Shown one piece after another: positions 40,300 through 49,918 of a stretch of DNA of 64,000 nt (position 1 is its first letter; each line of letters begins with the position of its first letter). A program made the translations under genes and the position numbers. The DNA is taken from the NCBI RefSeq assembly GCF_001187905.1, contig NZ_LGIS01000020.1:310001-374000 (forward strand), written 5' to 3'. The DNA is from Pantoea sp. RIT-PI-b. GTDB lineage: Bacteria; Pseudomonadota; Gammaproteobacteria; Enterobacterales; Enterobacteriaceae. The notes beneath the pieces were generated by a model. The model worked only from the letters and a program-made list of their open reading frames with translations, did no database searches and was not told where the DNA came from.

Positions 40300-41298
40300 C
40301 TAATCCTCGTCGCGCGCCTGAATACCATGCTTTTTCATCATGGCGCGCAGCTGATGGTAAGTAACGCGTAATAGCTCAGCAGCACGGCGCTGATTGTATT
40401 TGGCCTGCTGTAAGCTTGCCTCAACTAACTCTCGCTCCTGCTGGTTTTGCCATTGGCGTATATCCAGCGGCAGGGAAGGTAGGGTGCTGATTGCGGGTTC
40501 AGTGAGGGTATCGGGTGGCGGATTACGCGGGGCGAAGGGATTAATGATGATATTGTCCAGTTCGTCTTCGGCACTATGATGACGATAAACCGAACGCTCG
40601 ACCACATTCTTCAATTCGCGCACGTTACCCGGCCAGCTGTGATTCAGCAGCGTCAGCTGCGCACGATCGCTGAAGCCAGGAAACAGCGGCAAGCCCAGCT
40701 CGCGGCACATCTGGATAGCGAAATGATTGGCCATCACCAGAATATCGCTACGCCGCTCACGTAGCGGCGGCAGCTGCACCACATCGAAGGCGAGGCGATC
40801 GAGCAGGTCGGCGCGGAACTTGCCGGCGGCGGCCAGCATCGGCAGGTCTTCGTTGGTGGCGCAGACTAATCGCACGTTCACCTGCAACGATTGATTGCCG
40901 CCGACGCGCTCCAGCTGCCCATACTCAATCACGCGCAACAGCTTTTCCTGTACCAGCATCGGCGCGGTGGCCAGTTCATCAAGAAACAGCGTGCCACCAT
41001 CGGCACGCTCAAAGCGCCCCAGATGACGTTTCTGCGCACCGGTAAAGGCGCCAGCTTCATGACCGAACAGTTCAGAGTCGAGCAGGTTTTCATTCAGCGC
41101 GGCGCAGTTGAGGGAAACAAACGGGCCTTCCCAACGGTTTGACAGGTAGTGCAGACGGCTGGCGATCAATTCTTTACCCGTGCCGCGTTCACCAACCACC
41201 AGCACCGGCTTCTCCAGCGGCGCCAAACGCGATACCTGCTCCAGCACCTCAAGAAAGTTGTTGGACTCGCCTAACAGATTGTCTGAATTATTTGCCAT
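40300..41298 (-). CDS. pspF: Phage-shock operon activator PspF
   Basis: Sigma-54 activator without a regulatory domain; PspA holds it inactive until membrane stress occurs. 332 residues: Walker A GERGTGKE (36-43), sigma-54 contact loop GAFTGA (83-88), and a C-terminal Fis-type HTH. I used 41298 (MANNSDNLLGES), matching the E. coli MAEYKDNLLGEA start; a GTG at 41313 is in frame upstream but would add residues not seen in E. coli PspF. It is read divergently from pspA, 165 bases apart. Confidence 0.95.
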   Translation of the reverse strand: MANNSDNLLGESNNFLEVLEQVSRLAPLEKPVLVVGERGTGKELIASRLHYLSNRWEGPFVSLNCAALNENLLDSELFGHEAGAFTGAQKRHLGRFERADGGTLFLDELATAPMLVQEKLLRVIEYGQLERVGGNQSLQVNVRLVCATNEDLPMLAAAGKFRADLLDRLAFDVVQLPPLRERRSDILVMANHFAIQMCRELGLPLFPGFSDRAQLTLLNHSWPGNVRELKNVVERSVYRHHSAEDELDNIIINPFAPRNPPPDTLTEPAISTLPSLPLDIRQWQNQQERELVEASLQQAKYNQRRAAELLRVTYHQLRAMMKKHGIQARDED

Positions 41299-41394
41299 GA
41301 TGAAATTCGCCACTGATTAATCATTTTCACTACCTTAAGGGATGCGGTAGCGGATGTAAAATAAAAAAAGACTGTAAAATCAGCCTATTAAAAG

Positions 41395-41411
41395 TTGGCA
41401 CGCGAATTGTA
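41395..41411 (+). promoter_or_regulatory. Sigma-54 promoter of pspA
   Basis: TTGGCACGCGAATTGTA matches the -24/-12 pattern TGGCAC-N5-TTGCW with one difference in the -12 part. It lies about 52 bases before the pspA start, with pspF divergent upstream. Confidence 0.88.
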
Positions 41412-41462
41412 TTAGTGAAGGGCGCCTCGCGCACCTACATACAAAATTTGAGGAACATCATT

Positions 41463-42128
41463 ATGGGTATTTTTTCTCGTTTCGCCGACATCGTGAACGC
41501 TAACATCAACTCTCTGCTGGAACGCGCCGAAGATCCGCAGAAACTGGTACGCCTGATGATTCAGGAAATGGAAGACACGCTGGTAGAAGTGCGCTCTACC
41601 TCTGCCCGTGCGCTGGCGGAAAAGAAACAGCTGGCACGCCGCATGGAGCAGGCTGAAATTCAGCAGGCCGAGTGGCAGGAAAAAGCCGAACTGGCGATTA
41701 ATAAAGGTAAAGAAGATTTAGCGCGCGCGGCCTTAATTGAAAAGCAGAAGCTGACCGATTTAATCGCGGCCCTGCAGCAGGAATCGGCGCAAGTTGAAGA
41801 GACGCTTGAACGCATGAAAGGCGAGATTGGTGAGCTGGAGAAAAAACTCACTGAAACGCGGGCCCGTCAGCAGGCATTAACCTTGCGTCATCAGGCCGCA
41901 TCCTCTTCACGCGATGTGCGTCGTCAGCTCGACAGCGGCAAGATTGATGATGCGATGGCGCGTTTTGAATCCTTCGAACGTCGTATCGATCACATGGAAG
42001 CCGAAGCGGAAAGTCAGCGCTTTGGTAAGCCGAAAGGTCTGGATCAGGAGTTCGCTGAACTGAAAGCCGATGATGAAATCAGCCAGCAGCTGGCCGCGCT
42101 GAAAGCCAAAATGAATCGCCCTGAGTGA
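41463..42128 (+). CDS. pspA: Phage-shock protein A
   Basis: Peripheral membrane protein (ESCRT-III/Vipp1 fold) that supports the inner membrane under stress and inhibits PspF. 221 residues: amphipathic N-terminal helix ([27 protein letters not shown]), then a long coiled coil, and tail [18 protein letters not shown] longer frame upstream begins within the promoter; MGIFSRF at 41463 is the family start with GAGGAA before it. First gene of pspABCD-ycjXF. Confidence 0.98.
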   Translation: MGIFSRFADIVNANINSLLERAEDPQKLVRLMIQEMEDTLVEVRSTSARALAEKKQLARRMEQAEIQQAEWQEKAELAINKGKEDLARAALIEKQKLTDLIAALQQESAQVEETLERMKGEIGELEKKLTETRARQQALTLRHQAASSSRDVRRQLDSGKIDDAMARFESFERRIDHMEAEAESQRFGKPKGLDQEFAELKADDEISQQLAALKAKMNRPE

Positions 42129-42192
42129 TCGCCACGGGTCTGGTAGCAGGCCCGAGTTAAAATGGTGTCAATGATTAAGGAGAGTCGAATTA

Positions 42193-42420
42193 ATGAGCGC
42201 ACTTTTTCTAGCCATACCTTTAACCATCTTCGTGCTTTTTGTGGCGCCGATCTGGTTATGGCTGCATTACAGCAACAAGCGCAACGGCGGCGCCGATTTG
42301 TCGTCGAGCGATTTGCAGCGTTTACAACAAATTACGCAGGATGCGCGCCGCATGCGTGAGCGTGTCGAAGCGCTGGAAGCCATTTTGGATGCCGAGCATC
42401 CGAACTGGAGGCAGCCATGA
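42193..42420 (+). CDS. pspB: Phage-shock protein B
   Basis: 75-residue inner-membrane protein with one helix (about 4-24) and a cytosolic coiled-coil tail (DLQRLQQITQDARRMRERVEALEAIL). With PspC it senses envelope damage and releases PspF from PspA. Ribosome-binding site AAGGAGAG. Its stop shares the ATGA overlap with pspC. Confidence 0.96.
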   Translation: MSALFLAIPLTIFVLFVAPIWLWLHYSNKRNGGADLSSSDLQRLQQITQDARRMRERVEALEAILDAEHPNWRQP

Positions 42421-42764
42421 TGAATGGACGTAAATTGTGGCGCATCCCACAACAGGGCAAAGTGCGCGGCGTCTGTGCCGGCGTGGCAGAATATCTCGAC
42501 ATTCCGGTACGCTTACTGCGGGTGATTGTGGTGCTGTCGCTCTTCCTTGGCTTATTTATGTTCACCATCGTTGCCTATTTTATTCTCGGTTTTGTGCTGG
42601 ATGAGAAGCCCGCCGATGCCGCGGGTGAACGCACGCCGAGCGCACGGGAACTGCTCGACGAGCTGGAAGCCACGCTACACAGCGACGAACGTCACGTGCG
42701 TGAGATTGAACGCTATGTCACCTCGGAAACATTTAGCGTGCGTAGCCGCTTCCGCCAAATCTGA
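42417..42764 (+). CDS. pspC: Phage-shock protein C
   Basis: 115-residue membrane protein with the PspC domain: GKVRGVCAGVAEYLDIPVRLLRV followed by a helix (about 41-62). The C-terminal part carries a charged helix used in contacts with PspB and PspA. Start at 42417 or 42420 (two ATGs); the first overlaps the pspB stop by 4 bases. Confidence 0.96.
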   Translation: MMNGRKLWRIPQQGKVRGVCAGVAEYLDIPVRLLRVIVVLSLFLGLFMFTIVAYFILGFVLDEKPADAAGERTPSARELLDELEATLHSDERHVREIERYVTSETFSVRSRFRQI

Positions 42765-42822
42765 TTTTTATCCCCGAGCCCGCTAATGGGCTCGCTTCTT
42801 CTACATTAAGGTAAGAGGCTCT

Positions 42823-43071
42823 ATGCAAACTCAACGTTTTACTGCTCTGCGCCGTCGCGCGACACCTGCGTTGATGTCGGCGGGGAAATTTATCATCATT
42901 AGTGCAGTAACTTACGGGCCCGGCGGTATCGCTGGCTGGGCTGTTAAATCGGTGGCGCGCCGTCCGCTGCGCCTGTTGCTGGCGGCCGCCCTGGAACCGT
43001 TGCTGAGCAAAGCGTTTAAACGCTTGTCAGCACGATTCATCAGGGAGAACGATGAAAAGACTGCAAAATGA
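42823..43071 (+). CDS. pspD: Phage-shock protein D
   Basis: 82 residues, of the PspD family, associated with the inner membrane; function unclear. The strongest stretch is GPGGIAGWAVKSVARRPLRLLLAAALEPLLSKA. The gene follows pspC after 58 bases and overlaps the start of ycjX by 20 bases, thus linking psp to ycjXF translation. Confidence 0.93.
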   Translation: MQTQRFTALRRRATPALMSAGKFIIISAVTYGPGGIAGWAVKSVARRPLRLLLAAALEPLLSKAFKRLSARFIRENDEKTAK

Positions 43072-44449
43072 ATTGCTGGCGCTGATGAACCGCGGTGTTG
43101 ACCGCCATCTGCGCCTGGCCGTTACCGGCTTAAGCCGCAGCGGTAAAACCGCGTTTATCACCTCGCTGGTTAACCAACTGCTCAATGTGCACAGCGGCGC
43201 GCGTTTGCCGCTGTTTTCCGTGGTGCGCGAAGAACGCCTGCTTGGGGTGAAACGCGTACCGCAGCGCGAACTCGGTACGCCGCGTTTCACCTACGATGAA
43301 GGTCTGGCGCAGCTTTATGGCACACCGCCGATGTGGCCGACGCCCACCCGCGGCGTGAGCGAAATGCGCCTGGCGCTGCGCTATCGCCCGGATGAATCAC
43401 TGCTGCGCCACTTCAAAGATACCGCCACGCTCTATCTCGAAATTGTCGATTATCCCGGCGAATGGCTGCTGGATCTGCCGATGCTGGCGCAGGATTATCT
43501 CAGCTGGTCACGGCAGATGGTTGGCTTATTGCAGGGCGATCGCGCCACCTGGTCTGCGCAATGGCGCAGCTTGTGTGCCGATCTCGATCCCTTTGCACCC
43601 GCCGATGAGAATCGTCTCGCCGCGATCGCCGCCGCCTGGACCGATTACCTGCATCAATGCAAAACCGAAGGGTTGCACTTTATCCAGCCGGGCCGCTTTG
43701 TGCTGCCGGGCGATATGGCGGGTGCGCCCGCGCTGCAGTTCTTCCCGTGGCCGCAGGTTGAAGAGATGCAGGTCAGCAAACTGGCGCAAGCCCCTGCCGG
43801 CAGCAACTTTGCTATGCTGCAGCAGCGCTTTAACTACTATTGCCAGCACGTGGTGAAAGGTTTCTATAAGAATCACTTCCTGCATTTTGATCGCCAAATC
43901 GTGCTGGTCGATTGCCTGCAGCCGCTCAATAGCGGACCGCAGGCGTTCAACGATATGCGCCTGGCGCTAACCCAGCTAATGCAGAGTTTCCATTACGGTC
44001 AGCGCACGCTGTTTCGCCGCCTGTTTTCGCCGGTCATCGATAAGTTGCTGTTTGCCGCCACCAAAGCCGATCACGTCACCTCCGATCAACACGCCAATAT
44101 GGTCTCTCTGCTGCAGCAGCTGGTGCAGGACGCATGGCAGAACGCGGCGTTTGAAGGCATTAACATGGATTGCCTCGGCTTAGCGTCGGTACAAGCTACC
44201 GAAAGCGGGCTGGTTGATCATCGGGGTGAAAAGCTGCCTGCGCTGCGCGGCAATCGGCTGGCCGATGATGAAGCGCTGACTTTTTATCCCGGCGAAGTAC
44301 CGCCGCGCTTGCCGGGGCACAGCTTCTGGCAGCAGCAGGGATTTCAGTTTGAACAGTTCCGGCCGCGGCAGCTGGATGTTGACCGCCCGCTGCCACACAT
44401 TCGCATGGATGCCGCGCTGGAATTTTTACTGGGAGATAAATTGCGATGA
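43052..44449 (+). CDS. ycjX: YcjX-family GTPase-like protein (DUF463)
   Basis: 465-residue P-loop protein, part of the PspF-sigma-54 regulon in E. coli. P-loop GLSRSGKT at 26-33; [15 protein letters not shown] segment [16 protein letters not shown] and the FAATKADHV (NKxD-like) motif support nucleotide binding, most likely GTP. The gene overlaps pspD by 20 bases and ycjF by 4. Its role in envelope stress is inferred from operon membership. Confidence 0.94.
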   Translation: MKRLQNELLALMNRGVDRHLRLAVTGLSRSGKTAFITSLVNQLLNVHSGARLPLFSVVREERLLGVKRVPQRELGTPRFTYDEGLAQLYGTPPMWPTPTRGVSEMRLALRYRPDESLLRHFKDTATLYLEIVDYPGEWLLDLPMLAQDYLSWSRQMVGLLQGDRATWSAQWRSLCADLDPFAPADENRLAAIAAAWTDYLHQCKTEGLHFIQPGRFVLPGDMAGAPALQFFPWPQVEEMQVSKLAQAPAGSNFAMLQQRFNYYCQHVVKGFYKNHFLHFDRQIVLVDCLQPLNSGPQAFNDMRLALTQLMQSFHYGQRTLFRRLFSPVIDKLLFAATKADHVTSDQHANMVSLLQQLVQDAWQNAAFEGINMDCLGLASVQATESGLVDHRGEKLPALRGNRLADDEALTFYPGEVPPRLPGHSFWQQQGFQFEQFRPRQLDVDRPLPHIRMDAALEFLLGDKLR

Positions 44450-45519
44450 GCGACGAAACACCTTTAAAAGGACGCATTGATTTTGCCCGTCCGCTGACGG
44501 TGGATGCGGAAAAACCGCTGCGCGCGGCACAAACCTTTAGTGCGGAAACGGACCATGCGTTTCTTGCCACCGCAGAAGCCGAGCCGCTGGAAGAGGGCGA
44601 AGGCGAAAAAGTGGTGGAAGCCGCGCTGCGTCCTAAACGCAGCCTGTGGCGTAAAATGGTGGGCGTTGGCCTCGCTATTTTCGCGGTTAGCGTGGTGGCG
44701 CAGGGCGCGCAAACGCTGCACGACGCCTGGATAGTGCGCGATTGGTTTACGCTGGGCACCGGTGTGGCCGGTACCTTGATTGTTGCGGCCGGTGCTGGCG
44801 CGCTGATTGGCGAATGGCGTCGCTTGTATCGTCTGCGCCAGCGTGCCGAAGAGCGCGATATTGGCCGCGAACTGCTGCACAGCCACGGCGTGGGGAAAGG
44901 CCGCGCATTTTGTGAAAAGCTGGCGCAGCAGGCACAGCTGGATCAGGCACATCCGGCGCTGCAACGCTGGCACGCGGCGCTGCATGAAACGCATAACGAT
45001 CGCGAAATCGTCACGTTATATGCTCAGCTGGTGCAGCCGGTGCTGGATCGTCAGGCGCGGCGTGAAATCAGCCGTCATGCTGCAGAATCTACGCTGATGA
45101 TCGCCGTCAGCCCGCTGGCGCTGGTGGATATGGCGTTTATCGCCTGGCGCAATCTGCGGCTGGTGAATCGCATCGCAGCAATTTATGGCATTGAGCTCGG
45201 CTACTTCAGCCGTATTCGCCTGTTCCGTTTAGTGCTGCTGAATATGGCGTTTGCCGGCGCATCGGAACTGGTGCGCGAAGTGGGCATGGATTGGATGTCG
45301 CAGGATCTCGCCGCGCGTCTCTCCACCCGTGCTGCGCAAGGGATTGGTGCCGGTTTACTGACCGCGCGGCTGGGCATTAAGGCGATGGAGTTGTGTCGGC
45401 CCTTGCCATGGCTGGAAGAGGATAAGCCGCGTCTCGGCGATTTCCGTCGCGAATTAATCGGTCAGCTGAAAGAATCCCTGGTAAAAAGTGGGGATAAAGC
45501 AGGGCAGGCTGCTAAATAA
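44446..45519 (+). CDS. ycjF: YcjF, DUF697 inner-membrane protein
   Basis: 357 residues. A charged N-terminal region (about 1-64) precedes two adjacent helices (about 72-128), and a DUF697 domain fills the C-terminal half ([32 protein letters not shown] ... [26 protein letters not shown]). Start overlaps ycjX by 4 bases. Last gene of the psp-ycj unit. Confidence 0.93.
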   Translation: MSDETPLKGRIDFARPLTVDAEKPLRAAQTFSAETDHAFLATAEAEPLEEGEGEKVVEAALRPKRSLWRKMVGVGLAIFAVSVVAQGAQTLHDAWIVRDWFTLGTGVAGTLIVAAGAGALIGEWRRLYRLRQRAEERDIGRELLHSHGVGKGRAFCEKLAQQAQLDQAHPALQRWHAALHETHNDREIVTLYAQLVQPVLDRQARREISRHAAESTLMIAVSPLALVDMAFIAWRNLRLVNRIAAIYGIELGYFSRIRLFRLVLLNMAFAGASELVREVGMDWMSQDLAARLSTRAAQGIGAGLLTARLGIKAMELCRPLPWLEEDKPRLGDFRRELIGQLKESLVKSGDKAGQAAK

Positions 45520-45530
45520 TCACTCCTTGC

Positions 45531-45564
45531 TTACCTTTCACGCTATGGTTGGCGTGAAAGGTAA
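45531..45564 (+). terminator. Long hairpin after ycjF
   Basis: Perfect 13-bp stem TTACCTTTCACGC/GCGTGAAAGGTAA with an 8-base loop, followed only by AATTAT. A likely 3' end of the psp-ycj transcript. Confidence 0.6.
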
Positions 45565-45732
45565 AATTATCTGTGTCTCAGCCTATATTCGGCGGGATTT
45601 TTGTTGGTCGCTCCGCTACACTTCTTCCTGTCACCTGCCTCTGGCTGTCAACTTTTCCTGACAGGCCTCTTCTGAGGCGCTGCAAGTTAGCGTATTATCA
45701 CTAAAATCAAAACCTGACTAAGGCTCATCGCA

Positions 45733-47298
45733 ATGCGTTTGGAAGTTTTCTGCCAGGACCGAATCGGTCTGGCGCGCGAGTTGCTCGACCTGCTGGTTGC
45801 CCGCAATATTGATCTGCGCGGCATCGAAATTGCGCCGCTCGGCCGCATTTACCTCAATTTTACCGCGCTGGAATTTGAACCTTTCAGCAATCTGATGGCA
45901 GAAATTCGCCGTACACCTGGCGTGACAGACGTTCGTACCGTTTCGTTTATGCCATCTGAACGTGAGCATCGTGCGCTGAGCGCGCTGCTGGTGGCGATGC
46001 CTGAACCGGTGTTGTCTATCGATCTGAAATGCAAGGTCGAGCTGGCTAACCCGGCAGCACAAAATCTGTTTACCCTCGATGAACAAAAACTGCGTAATCA
46101 AAACGTCGCAACCTTAATCACTGGTTTCAATTTTCAGCGCTGGCTGGAAAACGAGCGGGTTGACGCCCAGGCGCAGCACGTGGTGATTCAGGGGCGTGAT
46201 TTTCTGATGGAGGCGCGGCCAATTTATCTGGCGGAAGAAGAGGGACAGAGCGATCTGCCCGTCGGGGCGATGATTACGCTGAAATCGACGGCGCGCATGG
46301 GTCGTCAGTTGCAGAACCTGACCGTCACCGACGAATCTGAATTCGATCACATCGTCGCCGTCACGCCAAAAATGCGTCAGGTAATCGATCAGGCGCGTAA
46401 GCTCGCGATGCACGATGCGCCGCTGCTGATCGTCGGCGATACCGGCACCGGTAAAGATATGCTGGCGCGTGCCTGTCATTTGCGCAGCGCACGCGGCAAA
46501 AAGCCGTTCCTGGCGTTGAACTGCGCCTCGTTGCCAGATGATGTGGCTGAGAGCGAGCTATTTGGTCACGCGGCGGGTGCTTATCCCAACGCGCTGGAAG
46601 GCAAGAAAGGTTTCTTTGAACAGGCCAATGGCGGCTCGGTGCTGCTGGATGAGATTGGCGAAATGTCGCCGCGGATGCAGACCAAACTGCTGCGCTTCCT
46701 CAACGACGGGACTTTCCGTCGCGTGGGTGAGGAGCATGAAGTCCACGTCGATGTACGTGTCATTTGTGCCACGCAGAAGAACCTGATTGAGCTGGTGCAA
46801 CGCGGTGAGTTTCGTGAGGATCTATTCTATCGGCTGAACGTGCTGACGCTAAATCTACCACCGCTACGCGAACGTCCGCTGGATATTTTGCCGCTGACCG
46901 AAATGTTCGTCGCCCGCTTTGCGGATGAGCAAGGGTTGCCGCGTCCGCGCCTGTCATCGCAGCTAACGCCGTTCCTCACGCGTTATAACTGGCCGGGCAA
47001 TGTGCGTCAGTTGAAAAATGCGCTGTACCGCGCGCTGACGCAGCTGGAAGGATACGAATTAGGGCCGCAAGATATCGTGCTGCCTGAGCAGGCACTTGAT
47101 GTGTCGTTGGGAGAAGAGGCGATGGAGGGGTCGCTGGACGATATCACCAGCCGTTTTGAACGTTCGGTGTTGACCCGTTTGTATCTCTCTTACCCCAGCA
47201 CGCGCAAGCTGGCGAAGCGTCTTGGCGTATCGCATACCGCGATTGCCAATAAGTTGCGTGAGTATGGCCTGGGGCAGAAACGAAGCGAGAGTGAATAA
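45733..47298 (+). CDS. tyrR: Aromatic amino acid regulator TyrR
   Basis: Represses or activates aromatic amino acid synthesis and transport genes with Tyr, Phe or Trp as ligand. 521 residues: ACT domain (1-70), PAS (about 78-130), AAA+ domain with Walker A GDTGTGKD (235-242), and C-terminal HTH (STRKLAKRLGVSHTAIANKLREYG). The sigma-54 loop GAFTGA is replaced by GAYPNA, in line with TyrR acting on sigma-70 promoters. No clear TyrR box was found upstream. Confidence 0.97.
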   Translation: MRLEVFCQDRIGLARELLDLLVARNIDLRGIEIAPLGRIYLNFTALEFEPFSNLMAEIRRTPGVTDVRTVSFMPSEREHRALSALLVAMPEPVLSIDLKCKVELANPAAQNLFTLDEQKLRNQNVATLITGFNFQRWLENERVDAQAQHVVIQGRDFLMEARPIYLAEEEGQSDLPVGAMITLKSTARMGRQLQNLTVTDESEFDHIVAVTPKMRQVIDQARKLAMHDAPLLIVGDTGTGKDMLARACHLRSARGKKPFLALNCASLPDDVAESELFGHAAGAYPNALEGKKGFFEQANGGSVLLDEIGEMSPRMQTKLLRFLNDGTFRRVGEEHEVHVDVRVICATQKNLIELVQRGEFREDLFYRLNVLTLNLPPLRERPLDILPLTEMFVARFADEQGLPRPRLSSQLTPFLTRYNWPGNVRQLKNALYRALTQLEGYELGPQDIVLPEQALDVSLGEEAMEGSLDDITSRFERSVLTRLYLSYPSTRKLAKRLGVSHTAIANKLREYGLGQKRSESE

Positions 47299-47337
47299 CG
47301 CATAGAGTTACTGATCTAAACCTATGCGCCTCAAATA

Positions 47338-47362
47338 AACGCCGCCTTTTTAAGGCGGCGTT
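47338..47362. terminator. Bidirectional terminator between tyrR and tpx
   Basis: Eleven-bp stem AACGCCGCCTT/AAGGCGGCGTT with a 3-base loop; GTTATTTT follows on the plus side. It lies between the convergent stops. Confidence 0.82.
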
Positions 47363-47379
47363 GTTATTTTGGCAGCCAT

Positions 47380-47883
47380 TTACTTCAGTGCAGCCAGCGC
47401 CGCATCGTAGTTAGGCTCTTCAGTGATTTCGTTCACCAGCTCGCTGTAAATCACTTTATCGTTTTCATCCAGCACCACCACGGCACGTGCGGTCAGGCCT
47501 TTCAGCGGACCATCCGCAATCGCCACGCCATAATCTTCCTTGAATTCAGCACCGCGCAGTGAAGAGAGCGTGATGACGTTGCTCACGTTCTCAGCGCCGC
47601 AGAAGCGTGACTGGGCAAAAGGCAGATCCGAAGAGATACACAGCACCACGGTATTGTCCGCTTCACCTGAACGCTCGTTGAACTTGCGCACCGAGGCCGC
47701 GCATACGCCAGTATCAATGCTGGGGAAAATGTTCAGAACTTTGCGTTTGCCTGCATACTTAGAAAGGGATACGTCACCAAGATCTTTAGCGACAAGGCTG
47801 AACGGTTTAGCCTGCTCGCCAACTTGCGGGAAGTGACCTGCAACTGGCACCGGATTGCCCTGGAAGTGAACATTCTGAGACAT
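47380..47883 (-). CDS. tpx: Thiol peroxidase (2-Cys peroxiredoxin)
   Basis: Reduces alkyl hydroperoxides and H2O2 with thioredoxin. The 167 residues have the peroxidatic Cys61 ([14 protein letters not shown]) and resolving Cys95 ([12 protein letters not shown]); the substrate pocket pattern [14 protein letters not shown] is typical. A purine-rich AAAGGAAATCG precedes the ATG. Single gene, as in E. coli between tyrR and ycjG. Confidence 0.98.
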   Translation of the reverse strand: MSQNVHFQGNPVPVAGHFPQVGEQAKPFSLVAKDLGDVSLSKYAGKRKVLNIFPSIDTGVCAASVRKFNERSGEADNTVVLCISSDLPFAQSRFCGAENVSNVITLSSLRGAEFKEDYGVAIADGPLKGLTARAVVVLDENDKVIYSELVNEITEEPNYDAALAALK

Positions 47884-48039
47884 ACGATTTCCTTTTTTAA
47901 CGACGGTGGAAGTCTGACTTTAGCAGCGTCAGATTAGATATAGCGCTAATTTATGACATAATTTTTAAGGGTTTACGAGCGCCTTTCCTGGCGATAATCG
48001 AGCCGGCTCGCAATTATGTTGCGGTTCTAAGGAGAAATA

Positions 48040-49026
48040 ATGAGAACAGTAAAGAGTTATCCGGAAGCCTGGCCGTTGCATTCGCCGTTTGTTATTTCAC
48101 GAGGCAGTCGCACCGAAGCGCATGTCGTGGTAGTGGAAATTGAGCAGGATGGCGTGAAAGGTGTGGGTGAAGCGACACCTTACGCGCGCTACGGTGAAAG
48201 CGAAGAGTCGGTGCTGCAACAAATTGCTTCGCAGCTGAGCGCGCTACAGGATGGTATGACGCGTGAAGCGTTGCAGCAGGCATTACCGGCCGGTGCGGCG
48301 CGCAATGCCATCGACTGTGCATTGTGGGATTTAGTGCGTCAGCAGCAGGGGAAAAGCCTGGTGGATTTGTGCGATGTCGCGTTGGCTAATGAAATCGTCA
48401 CCGCGCATACCATCAGTATCGACACGCCAGATGCGATGGCCAGCAGTGCACAGGCGCTATGGCAGCATGGCGCGCGCTTGTTGAAGATTAAAATGGATGA
48501 CCATCTGATCAGCGAACGTCTGGTGGCCATTCGCAGCGCGGTACCGCAGGCCACGCTGATCGTTGATGCCAATGAATCCTGGCATGCCGAAGGACTGGCG
48601 GCGCGTTGTCAGCTGCTGGCCGATCTCGACGTGGCGATGCTTGAGCAGCCACTTCCGGCGGCGCAGGATGCCGCGCTGGGCAACTTTATTCATCCGCTAC
48701 CGATCTGTGCAGATGAGAGCTGTCATACGCGTGAAAGCCTGACCCAGCTTCAAGGGCGCTATGAAATGGTGAATATCAAACTGGATAAAACGGGCGGCTT
48801 AACTGAAGCGCTGGCGTTAGCGGATGCGGCGCAGCAGCAGGGTTTTGCCATCATGCTCGGCTGCATGCTATGTACTTCGCGGGCGATTCGCGCGGCGTTA
48901 CCGCTGACAACCCGGGCGAAATTTGCCGATCTCGACGGTCCAACCTGGCTGGCTGCTGATGTTGAACCGTCGCTGCATTTCTCTCACGGCGTACTCAAAC
49001 CGCGGGCTGCCAGCGCAGCAGATTGA
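48040..49026 (+). CDS. ycjG: L-Ala-D/L-Glu epimerase
   Basis: Enolase-superfamily enzyme (muconate-lactonising subgroup) that epimerises L-Ala-D-Glu to L-Ala-L-Glu during recycling of murein peptides. 328 residues. Catalytic features: LLKIKMDDH (KxK lysines), IVDANESW (Asp ligand), MLEQPLP (Glu ligand), ICADESCHT (Asp) and MVNIKLDKTGG (second lysine). Ribosome-binding site AAGGAG. The 3' end overlaps convergent mpaA by 32 bases. Confidence 0.96.
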   Translation: MRTVKSYPEAWPLHSPFVISRGSRTEAHVVVVEIEQDGVKGVGEATPYARYGESEESVLQQIASQLSALQDGMTREALQQALPAGAARNAIDCALWDLVRQQQGKSLVDLCDVALANEIVTAHTISIDTPDAMASSAQALWQHGARLLKIKMDDHLISERLVAIRSAVPQATLIVDANESWHAEGLAARCQLLADLDVAMLEQPLPAAQDAALGNFIHPLPICADESCHTRESLTQLQGRYEMVNIKLDKTGGLTEALALADAAQQQGFAIMLGCMLCTSRAIRAALPLTTRAKFADLDGPTWLAADVEPSLHFSHGVLKPRAASAAD

Positions 49027-49708
49027 TCATCGCTTCCAGATAAACCTCGGTGGCTTCATCCACCGAAATCGGCGGCATCTCGGCGGTAATGCATAACAGA
49101 CCGAGATCATCGCACCAGCTACCAAACGAGCCTGGCGTAGCATAACCCACGCTGCTGACGACCGGCAGCGCCGTTTGCTGCGCCAGCCACTGCGCTAAAT
49201 CACTGTGATGTGGATCGTCGATACAAGCCAGCGGCTCATGCCAGGAGACCACCCAATGCGGCTTTATTTGGTGAATCAGCTGACATAGCGCGCGGGTTTC
49301 AGGTTCTGACGAAGGGCTGCTACCGGTTGATAGCACCACATCACGCTCATCGGCTTCGCTGTTCCAGCGATAAACCGTATCGCCGCTCTGCCAGTTAGCA
49401 GCGGGGAAATTACGATTGAGATCGACACCGTTAGCGTTAGCGCGCAGCCCCAGCTGACAGCCATCTGGATTCACAGCCAGAATGACGTGATGACGACGCA
49501 GAGCATCGGGTAAAGTGCGCATCGCGCCGGATAAGGTGGCAATAGCGGCATTCTCATCACCGTGTGTGCCGGCAATGATGAGGCCGCTTTCTGCATCCGT
49601 CGCGGGTGCAGGGAACCACAGCAGCGGGGCGCCCAGCACCGATTGCCCGTATTGCTGCCAGACAGCGTCCAGCTTGCCGCGTAGCGGACGTGGATGGTAT
49701 GACGACAT
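48995..49708 (-). CDS. mpaA: Murein peptide amidase A
   Basis: Zinc carboxypeptidase of the M14 type that cuts the gamma-D-Glu-meso-DAP bond of free murein tripeptide in the cytosol. The 237 residues carry zinc ligands His49 and Glu52 (GTHGDEN) and His157 (SWHEPLACID), and LNRNFPAANW. Start set at 49708 (MSSYHPRPLRG) with GAGG six bases upstream; an ATG at 49762 adds 18 residues without family support. Works in the same pathway as ycjG: it releases L-Ala-D-Glu, the YcjG substrate, and mppA next door supplies the peptide. Confidence 0.94.
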   Translation of the reverse strand: MSSYHPRPLRGKLDAVWQQYGQSVLGAPLLWFPAPATDAESGLIIAGTHGDENAAIATLSGAMRTLPDALRRHHVILAVNPDGCQLGLRANANGVDLNRNFPAANWQSGDTVYRWNSEADERDVVLSTGSSPSSEPETRALCQLIHQIKPHWVVSWHEPLACIDDPHHSDLAQWLAQQTALPVVSSVGYATPGSFGSWCDDLGLLCITAEMPPISVDEATEVYLEAMINLLRWQPAV

Positions 49709-49918
49709 GACGTTCCTCATTGAGATGCTTCCAAACGCAGCCAAAAGCTTTCTGGCGCTCAAAGTAAAAATGTGACCGATAATCCAGCCTCAACATAACG
49801 GTAAACAGCGCGTGGGGAAATAGCTATATATCAATCAGCAATTTGCGATAAAGTGCCGAAAGTTACTGGCGACATCCTTTGTTTAGCAGTCGCCATTTTT
49901 TCGCGTAAAGGAGTGGTG

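Noticed and set aside
45960..46640. TyrR as a sigma-54 activator
   Set aside because: The GAFTGA loop is replaced by GAYPNA, normal for TyrR, so no sigma-54 role is claimed.
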